Source: Lutibacter flavus (GTDB taxonomy: Bacteria > Bacteroidota > Bacteroidia > Flavobacteriales > Flavobacteriaceae). From it: DNA of 64,000 nt. The first letter of the stretch is position 1; the number at the start of each line of letters is the position of its first letter. Positions 37,378 through 44,653 of the stretch are shown here, piece after piece. The position numbers were made by a program, and so were the translations under genes. The stretch spans positions 69,501-133,500 of the forward strand of contig NZ_FZNX01000003.1 in assembly GCF_900188355.1 (NCBI RefSeq), read 5' to 3'. The notes under the pieces are model-generated. The model was given only the letters and a program-made list of their open reading frames with translations, searched no databases and had not been told where the DNA came from.

Positions 37378-37590
37378 TTATTTAATTGTATGAGTTTCTA
37401 GATGATGACTTAATAATTGCTTTAAACTCTCCAAATAATCCTGTAGCTCTTTTTTATTAATTTCAGGATGATATTTTGAAGGAATTGTTTGCGGATTTTC
37501 ATCTAAAAACTGATACAATTCCGGGTATTTTTTTTCTATTTTAAAGGTTAGCTCTGTTATTTCTTTAAGTAATTCCTGTAAATTTTTCAT
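37378..37590 (-). CDS. small hypothetical helical protein
   Basis: A 70-aa protein (MKNLQELLKEITELTFKIEK...) predicted to form two or three helices with a central Pro-rich turn (DENPQTIPSKYHPEI). An ATG at 37614 would add eight residues and overlap the macB-type stop; ATG 37590, 16 nt past that stop, is preferred. I do not recognise a family; the absence of a signal or membrane segment implies a cytoplasmic role. It lies between the exporter and the ArsC-like gene in the operon. Confidence 0.6.
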   Translation of the reverse strand: MKNLQELLKEITELTFKIEKKYPELYQFLDENPQTIPSKYHPEINKKELQDYLESLKQLLSHHLETHTIK

Positions 37591-37606
37591 AAGATTTAAA
37601 GTTTTT

Positions 37607-38824
37607 TTATTCATACCTTAAAGCATCTATTGGATTTAATTTGGCGGCTTTTCTGGCAGGAAAATACCCAAAAGCAATTCCTACAAAAGCTGCAAATCCA
37701 AAACCAATTAGTATCGAATATAGCGCCGTAGGTATATAAAAATTAGTTATTTTATAAATTACGTGATTCCCAATTACACCAAGTAAAACACCAAAAATAC
37801 CACCTGCCAAACTCAGGGTAACAGCTTCTATTAAAAACTGAGTTAAAATGTCACTTTCACGAGCTCCAATTGCCAAACGGGTTCCAATTTCACGAGTTCG
37901 TTCAGTTACGGATACCAGCATAATATTCATAATTCCAATACCCCCAACTAACAATGAAATACTTGCTATTGCACCCAAAAGAATGGTTAAAATACCTGTA
38001 ATATTTCCCGTTATTTCCTGAAGTTCAATTTGAGTTGTAATTTCAAAGTCATTTTCTTCTCCTTCTAAAATTCTGTGTGTTTCTCTTAGTAATTCTGTAG
38101 CCTCAATTTTAGCGTCAGTAATATGGTCTTCACTATTTGCACTAGCCATTATAATATCATAACCTCTTCTATATCCAGATAATCTATTTTGAATAGTTGT
38201 ATAGGGCGCCAAAATAATATCATCCTGATCTTGTCCCATTGCTCCCTTTCCTTCCTCTTTTAAGAAGCCAACCACCGTAAATGGAATTTTATCTATTCTA
38301 ATTTGCCTGCCAATTGGATCTAAATCTAAAAACAATTCATCTTTAATAGTCTTACCAATTACACATACTTTTCGAGCTGTTTTTACATCTTCTTCTTTAA
38401 AATATTCCCCAGTTAATAAATCTCTACTTAAAATATCAAAATATTGATCTGACACCCCATAAATCGCTATAGATTTATACCCATTTGGGCCTATAGCTTG
38501 TGCTACAGACACAACTAAAGGCGATAGTTTTGAAATCCAAACTGAGTTCTTTTGTAACATCTCAAAATCTTTTTTATTGATTGGTTTTCCCATTCTAACA
38601 TGCGCACCCGCTCGGTGTTCGGTTTTAGTGTAAATCATTAATAAATTAGTACCCAAACCTGATATTTGATCCTGAACCTGTTTGGTGGCTCCTTCTCCTG
38701 CTGAAATTGTCATAATAACCGCTCCAACACCTATAATAATACCAAGCATCGTTAATAAACTGCGAGTTCTATTCTTGTAGATCGCTTGAAAAGCCACTTT
38801 AAATGTTTTAAATAACTGTCGCAT
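37607..38824 (-). CDS. MacB-type ABC transporter permease
   Basis: Inner-membrane permease of a tripartite-type exporter. The 405-aa protein has the MacB layout: a first helix (TRSLLTMLGIIIGVGAVIMTISAGEG, about 20-45), a large periplasmic domain (about 50-270) with QDQDDIILAPYTTIQNRL, and three C-terminal helices (GAIASISLLVGGIGIMNIMLVSV; GGIFGVLLGVIGNHVIY; FGFAAFVGIAFGYFPARKAAKLNPIDALRYE). It follows the ATPase by 9 nt and the adaptor gene before that. The exported substrate is unknown. Confidence 0.94.
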   Translation of the reverse strand: MRQLFKTFKVAFQAIYKNRTRSLLTMLGIIIGVGAVIMTISAGEGATKQVQDQISGLGTNLLMIYTKTEHRAGAHVRMGKPINKKDFEMLQKNSVWISKLSPLVVSVAQAIGPNGYKSIAIYGVSDQYFDILSRDLLTGEYFKEEDVKTARKVCVIGKTIKDELFLDLDPIGRQIRIDKIPFTVVGFLKEEGKGAMGQDQDDIILAPYTTIQNRLSGYRRGYDIIMASANSEDHITDAKIEATELLRETHRILEGEENDFEITTQIELQEITGNITGILTILLGAIASISLLVGGIGIMNIMLVSVTERTREIGTRLAIGARESDILTQFLIEAVTLSLAGGIFGVLLGVIGNHVIYKITNFYIPTALYSILIGFGFAAFVGIAFGYFPARKAAKLNPIDALRYE

Positions 38825-38833
38825 TTCACTTTA

Positions 38834-39577
38834 TTAAGCTGTTAATTCCAAATCTCTTAAAGCACTTTCTTTAGTACTTCTATTTTTAATAATCTCATCA
38901 GTTAAAACTCGGCCATCTCTTAAATAAATCATTCGTTTTGCAAATTGTGCAATTTCAGGCTCGTGAGTGATCATTACTATGGTTTTTCCTTTATCATTTA
39001 ATTCAACAAATAAATCAGCAACATCAATGCTTGCTTTACTATCTAAATTACCCGTAGCTTCATCGGATAGAATTAAAGCTGGATCATTTACCAAGGCTCT
39101 TGCAATAGCTACTCTTTGCAGTTCACCTCCTGAAAGTTGGTTCGTTTTATGGTATAATCTATCTCCCAAACCAACTTGTTCCAACGCTTTTTTAGCCAGT
39201 TCTTTTGAATCCGAAAACCTTCCTGTTCTATCATAAACCAATGGTAATTCAACATTTTCTATAGCTGTAGTTCTTGATAATAAATTATAGCTTTGAAATA
39301 TGAATCCAATTTTTTGATTTCTAATATCTGCCAATTCATTTTTATTGAGATTATTTACATGTACACCGTCCAAATAATAATCGCCAGAAGTAGGTTTATC
39401 CAAACACCCTAAAATGTTTAAAAATGTTGATTTACCTGATCCAGATGCTCCCATAATCGCTACAAACTCACCTTCTTCAATTAATAAATCTACATCAGTT
39501 ACAGCATGTACCTCTATTTCACCATTTTTAAATACACGACATACTTTTTTGGTTTCTATTACTTTTTTAAGTGGCAT
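38834..39577 (-). CDS. MacB-type ABC transporter ATPase
   Basis: Cytoplasmic ATPase partner of the permease at 37607-38824. The 247-aa protein has Walker A GASGSGKS (about 43-50), the Q-loop in FIFQSYNLL, signature LSGGELQRVAIARAL, Walker B ALILSDEATGNLD and the switch His in MITHEP. The LolD/MacB-type insertion after the Q-loop is present. It follows the HlyD-type adaptor gene by 5 nt. With the permease and adaptor it forms an RND-adaptor-linked exporter, though no TolC gene is in the window. Confidence 0.95.
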   Translation of the reverse strand: MPLKKVIETKKVCRVFKNGEIEVHAVTDVDLLIEEGEFVAIMGASGSGKSTFLNILGCLDKPTSGDYYLDGVHVNNLNKNELADIRNQKIGFIFQSYNLLSRTTAIENVELPLVYDRTGRFSDSKELAKKALEQVGLGDRLYHKTNQLSGGELQRVAIARALVNDPALILSDEATGNLDSKASIDVADLFVELNDKGKTIVMITHEPEIAQFAKRMIYLRDGRVLTDEIIKNRSTKESALRDLELTA

Positions 39578-39582
39578 TTTTT

Positions 39583-40800
39583 CTACTTTTTAGATTTTAT
39601 ACCATTAATTGCTTTTATTTCTTCAGATAATTGAGAACCATCTAGAAATCTTATAATTTGCGACTGCAAGCCAGTTTTTATACCTGTTTCAATAAATTTA
39701 AAGTCAAGTTTTCCGTCTGAATTGGTGTAAAAGAAAATATTAATATTGGATGGTAATACTTTTTTAAAATTACCTGGCGTGTATGATTCTTCGTTGTTAA
39801 TCGAATTTTTAAACTTTTGATACAATGAATCTGAAAGTACACTTTTTGAATTTTCCTCTAAACTTGATTTGATTTCTTTTAACATTACCTCATTTGGTCT
39901 AAACCTTAATGCAGAATTATTAATAAGGAATACGTCTTTAGCTGTATTGGTAATAAATTCCAAACTGGTTGTCATACCAGGAAGCAACAATCCTTTTTTA
40001 TTATCAACATCAACAACTACCTGATAATTAACTACATTGTTTATCTCAATTGGTTGCAACCGTATTTGGCTAACTATGCCATAAAAATCCTTCTCTGAAA
40101 AAGTTTGAACTGTAAAGCGTACCCGCATACTATCTCGTATATAGCCAATATCGCTCTCATCTACATCCGCAAGAATTTGCATTTTTGAAAGATCTTCAGC
40201 AATTATAAACATTCTTGGAGTTGCAAAAGAAGCAGCAACAGTTTGGCCTTCTTCAACGCTCCGTTCTGTAATTGTACCGTTTATTGGTGAAGTAATACGA
40301 GCATAACCAATACTGACTTGTATATTTTTAACAGCGGCCTCAGCTGCTTTATATACGCCTTTGGCTTGATCGTATATATACTTGAAATTGGCTAAATCTT
40401 TTTCTGAAATAACATTTTTATCAAACAATCCTAAATTACGTTCATATTCTTTTTTTGAATGCTCTAATTGGGTTTTACTTACAGCCAAATTTGCTTGTGC
40501 ACTTATTAAGTTGGTATTCAATAATTTTAAATCCATTTCTGCTAACAATTGTCCAGCCTTCACTTCATCATTATAATCAGCATATATTTTTTTGATAGTT
40601 CCAGATATTTGTGTTCCAACCTCGACAGTATTGATGGCTTCCAAAGTACCTGTGCTGGATACAATAGCCTCAATTGCTCCTTTCTCCAGTTTTGTATAGG
40701 TAAATTCAAGATTTTTGGCTTCTAATTTTGGCTTATAATAAAAATAAACTCCAGCCACAATAATTAATAATCCAATTAGTATCCATCTATATTTTTTCAT
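39583..40800 (-). CDS. HlyD/MacA-type periplasmic adaptor
   Basis: Membrane-fusion protein connecting the MacB-type pump to an outer-membrane channel. The 405-aa protein has an N-terminal membrane anchor (YRWILIGLLIIVAGVYFYYK), lipoyl half-motifs (VSSTGTLEAINTVEVGTQISG; RITSPINGTITERSVEEGQTV), an alpha-hairpin between them (about 85-165) and a beta-barrel domain (LADVDESDIGYIRDSMRVRF). An insertion of about 60 residues near the C-terminus (KSSLEENSKSVLSDSLYQKF and onward) goes beyond the usual MacA. It is the first gene of the three-gene exporter set. Confidence 0.93.
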   Translation of the reverse strand: MKKYRWILIGLLIIVAGVYFYYKPKLEAKNLEFTYTKLEKGAIEAIVSSTGTLEAINTVEVGTQISGTIKKIYADYNDEVKAGQLLAEMDLKLLNTNLISAQANLAVSKTQLEHSKKEYERNLGLFDKNVISEKDLANFKYIYDQAKGVYKAAEAAVKNIQVSIGYARITSPINGTITERSVEEGQTVAASFATPRMFIIAEDLSKMQILADVDESDIGYIRDSMRVRFTVQTFSEKDFYGIVSQIRLQPIEINNVVNYQVVVDVDNKKGLLLPGMTTSLEFITNTAKDVFLINNSALRFRPNEVMLKEIKSSLEENSKSVLSDSLYQKFKNSINNEESYTPGNFKKVLPSNINIFFYTNSDGKLDFKFIETGIKTGLQSQIIRFLDGSQLSEEIKAINGIKSKK

Positions 40801-40855
40801 GTTAATTTTTAATAATAAAAGGTTACAATACCCTAACTATTTGCTAACGTTACTT

Positions 40856-41305
40856 TTAATCTATAATTAAATGTTCTAATTTTTCACTTTCAATTACATG
40901 TTCAGTTACTGCAAAAACTTTCTTTCTATTATCTCTAAAAGTCTTCACAAAACCAGCTAATTTATCCTCTAAAATTTGATGTTCTGTTCTAAATTTATGT
41001 GAATCATATTTAAAAGGATCTTCCATTAAACCAGCAAGATGAGAAAGGTGTTTATTAACTTGAAGTAATAAAGTTGAACATAGTTTATCAGTTTCAACAA
41101 GGCTTACTTCAATCTCTCTCACTTGATCTATGTTTTCCTTTTTTGAAAGCCAAATAAAATATTTATCAATTAAATGATCTAAGAATTTTAAATCGTCTCT
41201 GTAAAATAATAAATCAGATTTCCAGTGTTTTGTAAGCACATATAATTCTTGCCAGTTGGCTTCAAAAATGTAATTACCATTTGGTCTGTTTCTAAAATCG
41301 CTCAT
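40856..41305 (-). CDS. hypothetical helical protein, paralogue of 34275-34661
   Basis: A 149-aa protein, helical throughout, with the segment TKHWKSDLLFYRDDLKFLDH that resembles HKQWRRELFFWEDELKSFQK of the other paralogue in this operon. No known family, signal or membrane helix is seen. Its place directly between the lipoyl-domain gene and the exporter (gaps of 40 and 55 nt) gives no clear function. Four or five long helices with several His and Glu residues would suit a four-helix bundle. Confidence 0.7.
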   Translation of the reverse strand: MSDFRNRPNGNYIFEANWQELYVLTKHWKSDLLFYRDDLKFLDHLIDKYFIWLSKKENIDQVREIEVSLVETDKLCSTLLLQVNKHLSHLAGLMEDPFKYDSHKFRTEHQILEDKLAGFVKTFRDNRKKVFAVTEHVIESEKLEHLIID

Positions 41306-41345
41306 AATATTCTTATTTTAAAATTATAAAAAAACTCTATTTTAA

Positions 41346-41585
41346 TTAATAAGCTGTCCCTATTACCTGCCCACCTTTTGCAGTTTCACCGCGTTTTATT
41401 TTTACTTCTGCAAGTGTTCCTGAAAACGGAGCTGCAACTTCAAAAGAAACTTTATCCGTCTGAACTTCAACCAACAATTCACCTTCTTCAAAAGCTTCAC
41501 CAGATTCTTTATTCCAAAAAACAATTAAACTTTCTACATCTACTCCCAATTCTTTTGGCAGTATAATTTCTTTGAGATCAGACAC
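41346..41585 (-). CDS. stand-alone lipoyl domain protein
   Basis: A 79-aa single biotinyl/lipoyl domain (EIILPKELGVDVESLIVFWN) with the lipoylated Lys in VQTDKVSFEV and the closing turn GTLAEVKIKRGETAKGGQVIG. In 2-oxoacid dehydrogenases this domain is the N-terminus of E2; here the gene stops before any peripheral-subunit-binding or acyltransferase domain. It follows the E1 beta gene by 10 nt, so it is the likely acceptor of the acyl group from that E1. A catalytic E2 and an E3 must be supplied elsewhere, or the acyl-lipoyl product has another fate. Confidence 0.88.
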   Translation of the reverse strand: MSDLKEIILPKELGVDVESLIVFWNKESGEAFEEGELLVEVQTDKVSFEVAAPFSGTLAEVKIKRGETAKGGQVIGTAY

Positions 41586-41595
41586 AATAAACTTC

Positions 41596-42621
41596 TTAAA
41601 CTGTTACTATTTTTAAAACTGCTTCAACTATTTTTTCTGAATTGGGAATTACAAATTTTTCCATCACTCGGCTATAAGGAATTGGCACATCTGGTATTGC
41701 CAATCTACCAATTGGTGCATTTAAACTATTAAAACCTTCCGATGCCACAATAGCACTTATTTCAGCAGTTATTCCATATGATAAATAATCTTCATCTACT
41801 ACCAGTAAATGATGTGTTTTTGCAACTGATTTTAATATGGTTTCCTTATCTATAGGTTTTATAGATCTTAAATCTATAACCTCTGCATCTATTCCTTTTT
41901 TTGCTAATTCTTCAGCTGCTTTTAAAGCTTCAACAGTCATCATTTGAGCACCAACAATAGTGATATCTTTTCCTTGTTTAACAACTTTTGCTCTATTTAA
42001 AGGAATTGCATATGCGTTTTCAGGAACCTCACCCAAAGAAGCTTCTAATTGATCCATCCAACCAAGCCCTTGAAGTGTTTTATGAAACATAAAAATTACC
42101 GGATTGTCATCTCTAATTGCAGAGATTAACATTCCTTTAATGTCATAAGGAAATGTTGGCGCAACCACTTTTAAACCTGGTAAATGACCAAAACTTGCGT
42201 ATAAAGTTTGAGAATGTTGAGCAGCATCACTATAACCTCCACCCACTGCTGTCATTAAAACAATTGGTAATTTAACCCTTCCACCACTCATATATTGAAT
42301 TTTTGCCATATGATTGTATATCTGATCCATTGCAACCCCATGAAAATCAACAAACATCAACTCAACTACTGGCCTTAAACCTTCTGCTGCAGCTCCAATA
42401 GCTGCTCCAATAAAACCAGTTTCAGAAATTGGTGTATCCATAACTCTTTCTTTTCCAAACATGCTATAAAGCCCGGTTGTTGAACCAAATATTCCACCAT
42501 ATTTTCCAACATCCTCACCCATTATAAATATGCTATCATCAATGGTCATTTCTTGCTCCAAAGCTTGAATCATTGCTTTACTTCCAGTAAGTTTTTTCGT
42601 TTTTTCTATTGTTGTTTCCAT
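41596..42621 (-). CDS. 2-oxoacid dehydrogenase E1 beta subunit (PDH/acetoin type)
   Basis: Beta subunit of a thiamine-diphosphate-dependent dehydrogenase. The 341-aa protein shows the family blocks SKAMIQALEQEMTIDDSIFIMGEDVG, RVMDTPISETGFIGAAIGAA, PVVELMFVDFHGVAMDQIYNH, GGGYSDAAQHSQTLYASFGHLPGLKVVAP and the C-terminal transketolase domain VDEDYLSYGITAEISAIV. The MDTPISE Glu that activates the cofactor is present. It lies 38 nt after E1 alpha. The substrate may be pyruvate or acetoin; sequence features of AcoB-like and PdhB-like enzymes overlap and I cannot decide. Confidence 0.92.
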   Translation of the reverse strand: METTIEKTKKLTGSKAMIQALEQEMTIDDSIFIMGEDVGKYGGIFGSTTGLYSMFGKERVMDTPISETGFIGAAIGAAAEGLRPVVELMFVDFHGVAMDQIYNHMAKIQYMSGGRVKLPIVLMTAVGGGYSDAAQHSQTLYASFGHLPGLKVVAPTFPYDIKGMLISAIRDDNPVIFMFHKTLQGLGWMDQLEASLGEVPENAYAIPLNRAKVVKQGKDITIVGAQMMTVEALKAAEELAKKGIDAEVIDLRSIKPIDKETILKSVAKTHHLLVVDEDYLSYGITAEISAIVASEGFNSLNAPIGRLAIPDVPIPYSRVMEKFVIPNSEKIVEAVLKIVTV

Positions 42622-42659
42622 TTCATTCTATTTTAAAGTTATTTAGTCCCTAAAAAGTA

Positions 42660-43649
42660 CTAACAGAATACATCTCCCAATGCTTCCTCTGGCTTAGGAT
42701 ACTCGCTATGTTTAGCAAACTCATAAGCTTTATCAACTTCTTTAATAATTAAAGAATCAATTGTACTTAACTCTTGAACTGTTATATAGCTTTCTTTTAT
42801 TAACTTTTTTTTCAATTTTTCAATAGGATCCTTTGCTCTTAAAGCAGCTACCTCATCTTTATTTCTATAAAACTCCGGATCCCCCTGAAAATGACCTAAA
42901 TAACGATCCGTTTGAATTTCAATAATTGAGGGTCCTTCACCATTTCTTGCTCTATCTATAGCTTCTTTACTATCTCTATACATTTCAATTGGATTATTTT
43001 TTTTTACATAATATCCATTTATATCATATGATTTTGCCCTAATACAATTAAAAGGCACACTGGTTGAATCTTTTTTAGCTACTGAAATTCCCCATGAATT
43101 ATCTTCTACAACAACAATAAGAGGTAATTTCCAAAGAGCTGCCAGATTTAAGGATTCGTGAAAAGCCCCGGTATTAGTAGCTCCATCGCCAATAAATGCA
43201 ACTGCAACCCAATTTGTATTTCTTTTCTTGTTTGCCAATGCAGCACCTGCAGCATGTGGTATTCCAGCACCTACAATACCTCCACAAGAAAACTTCACAT
43301 TAGGATCAAACAAGTGCATATGTCCACCTTTACCTTTGCTTAAACCAGTTTTTTTGCCAAAAATTTCTGCAGTCATTTTTTTTAGATCTACTCCTTTAGC
43401 AATGGCTTCATGATGTGGTCTATGTGTTGCTGTAACAGTATCATTTTTTGTTAAATGAACAATCATACCAGCAGCTGCAGGCTCTTGTCCGTTAGATAGG
43501 TGCATTTCACCAGGAACTGGTCCCGCCCCTATATTAAAAACGGGTTGTTTTCCTTCTAAATATGCTTTTTCCATTCGTTCTTCAAAGTATCGTGAAGTTT
43601 TCATAACGCGATACATCCAAAGAAGGTCTTTTTTTCTTATGTTATTCAT
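42660..43649 (-). CDS. 2-oxoacid dehydrogenase E1 alpha subunit (PDH/acetoin type)
   Basis: Alpha subunit pairing with the E1 beta next to it; decarboxylates a 2-oxoacid (or cleaves acetoin) and transfers the acyl group to lipoate. ThDP-binding motif GDGATNTGAFHESLNLAALW through VVVEDN is intact, as are HRPHHEAIAKG and GKGGHMHLFD. ATG 43649 gives 329 aa; an ATG at 43719-43721 would add 24 residues, but the operon promoter and activator site lie in that stretch, so the later start must be right. This is the first gene of a 13-gene operon that runs to 32948 with gaps of at most about 55 nt. Confidence 0.93.
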   Translation of the reverse strand: MNNIRKKDLLWMYRVMKTSRYFEERMEKAYLEGKQPVFNIGAGPVPGEMHLSNGQEPAAAGMIVHLTKNDTVTATHRPHHEAIAKGVDLKKMTAEIFGKKTGLSKGKGGHMHLFDPNVKFSCGGIVGAGIPHAAGAALANKKRNTNWVAVAFIGDGATNTGAFHESLNLAALWKLPLIVVVEDNSWGISVAKKDSTSVPFNCIRAKSYDINGYYVKKNNPIEMYRDSKEAIDRARNGEGPSIIEIQTDRYLGHFQGDPEFYRNKDEVAALRAKDPIEKLKKKLIKESYITVQELSTIDSLIIKEVDKAYEFAKHSEYPKPEEALGDVFC

Positions 43650-43667
43650 GATACTAAAATTTATATA

Positions 43668-43710
43668 TAAAATTACTAATGCTTGTAAGGGCAAAAAATG
43701 ACCACAATCA
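43668..43710 (-). promoter_or_regulatory. Crp/Fnr-type site and promoter of the E1 alpha operon
   Basis: TGACCACAATCA (43699-43710) fits TGA-N6-TCA, and on the minus strand TAATTTTA (plus 43668-43675) follows after 23 nt. The expected transcript start near 43661 lies just ahead of ATG 43649. The partner site for the divergent USP gene starts only 20 nt away. Confidence 0.65.
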
Positions 43711-43729
43711 TTAATAAACATTCACTTAA

Positions 43730-43772
43730 TGAGAGATATCATTTAATACTTCTTTATTGATGGATAACTTTA
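43730..43772 (+). promoter_or_regulatory. Crp/Fnr-type site and promoter of USP-PEP synthase
   Basis: TGAGAGATATCA (43730-43741) is identical to the hsp20 site. After 23 nt comes TAACTTTA (43765-43772), 7 of 8 to TAnnTTTG, 12 nt before the ATG at 43785. The leader would be very short, so the start may instead be ATG 43794. Confidence 0.7.
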
Positions 43773-43784
43773 TTTTATTAAAAA

Positions 43785-44636
43785 ATGATTCCAATGAAAA
43801 CTATAATACATGCAACTGATTTTTCTCAAAATGCCATAACTGCATTAAAATATGCGTACGCTTTAAGTAAAAAAATAAATGCTAGTTTATGGGTAATACA
43901 TATTTTTGATTCTACTAGATTAAGTTCTAATCTAGATGAGCCATATCTTTTTACAAAAGAAGAGTTAAAAGAGCAAAAGGAACTCAAAATCAAAAACTTA
44001 TGTATTGAACATTTAGAAACTAATTTTGAGAAAAAGAATTTTCAAATTGAAGCTATTGAAAATAGTTCTGTTGTTAATGGAATAATTTCAAAAACAGACG
44101 AATTATATGCTTCTTTAATAATTACCGGAATGAAAGGCAAAAGTGATTTGAAAGACTTTCTAATGGGTAATACTACTAAAGTATTAATTGAAAAAGCTCC
44201 ATGTCCAGTTTTAGCAATTCCAGAAAACGCCTTTCTAAATAACATTGAAACAATTGTTTATGCATCCGATTTTGAACAGGAAGATATTAGTGCAATTTAC
44301 AGACTTGCAGAAATAGCAAAGATTTTTAAAGCAAAAATTAAAATAATTCATATTTCTACTAAAAAAGAATACAATGCAGAAGAACAAATGCAATGGTTTA
44401 AGGAAATATTAGAACAAAAAGTAAGCTATAAAAAAATTGAATATGCTTTATTTTACTCTGATGATATTTTTAATTTTCTAAAAATATATTTAACAGAAGT
44501 AAATGCCGATTTAGTTGCTATGCTAGAACGAAAGAAAAAAGGACTTGTTAAAAAATTATTCCATACCGATTTAGTTAAAAAAATGAAAAATCAAAGCAAT
44601 GTACCTTTAATTAGTTTTAATGAAGTTAATTATTGA
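43785..44636 (+). CDS. universal stress protein, two UspA domains
   Basis: Cytoplasmic stress protein, 283 aa, with two Usp domains: the first (about 4-145) starts KTIIHATDFSQNAITALKYA and ends with the ATP-binding pattern IITGMKGKSDLKDFLMGNTTKVLIEKAPCPVLAIP; the second (about 150-280) starts ETIVYASDFEQEDISAIYRL but has a degenerate nucleotide loop (MLERKKKGLVKKLFHTDLV). ATG 43785 or 43794 could be the start. It is 17 nt ahead of the PEP synthase ATG and is driven by a Crp/Fnr-type promoter, as are Usp genes in oxygen-limitation regulons of other bacteria. Confidence 0.94.
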   Translation: MIPMKTIIHATDFSQNAITALKYAYALSKKINASLWVIHIFDSTRLSSNLDEPYLFTKEELKEQKELKIKNLCIEHLETNFEKKNFQIEAIENSSVVNGIISKTDELYASLIITGMKGKSDLKDFLMGNTTKVLIEKAPCPVLAIPENAFLNNIETIVYASDFEQEDISAIYRLAEIAKIFKAKIKIIHISTKKEYNAEEQMQWFKEILEQKVSYKKIEYALFYSDDIFNFLKIYLTEVNADLVAMLERKKKGLVKKLFHTDLVKKMKNQSNVPLISFNEVNY

Positions 44637-44653
44637 CGCAAACACAATTAAAA

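Noticed and set aside
43650..43721. Longer E1 alpha from ATG 43721
   Set aside because: The stretch contains the operon's activator site and -7 box, and E1 alpha homology begins after 43649.
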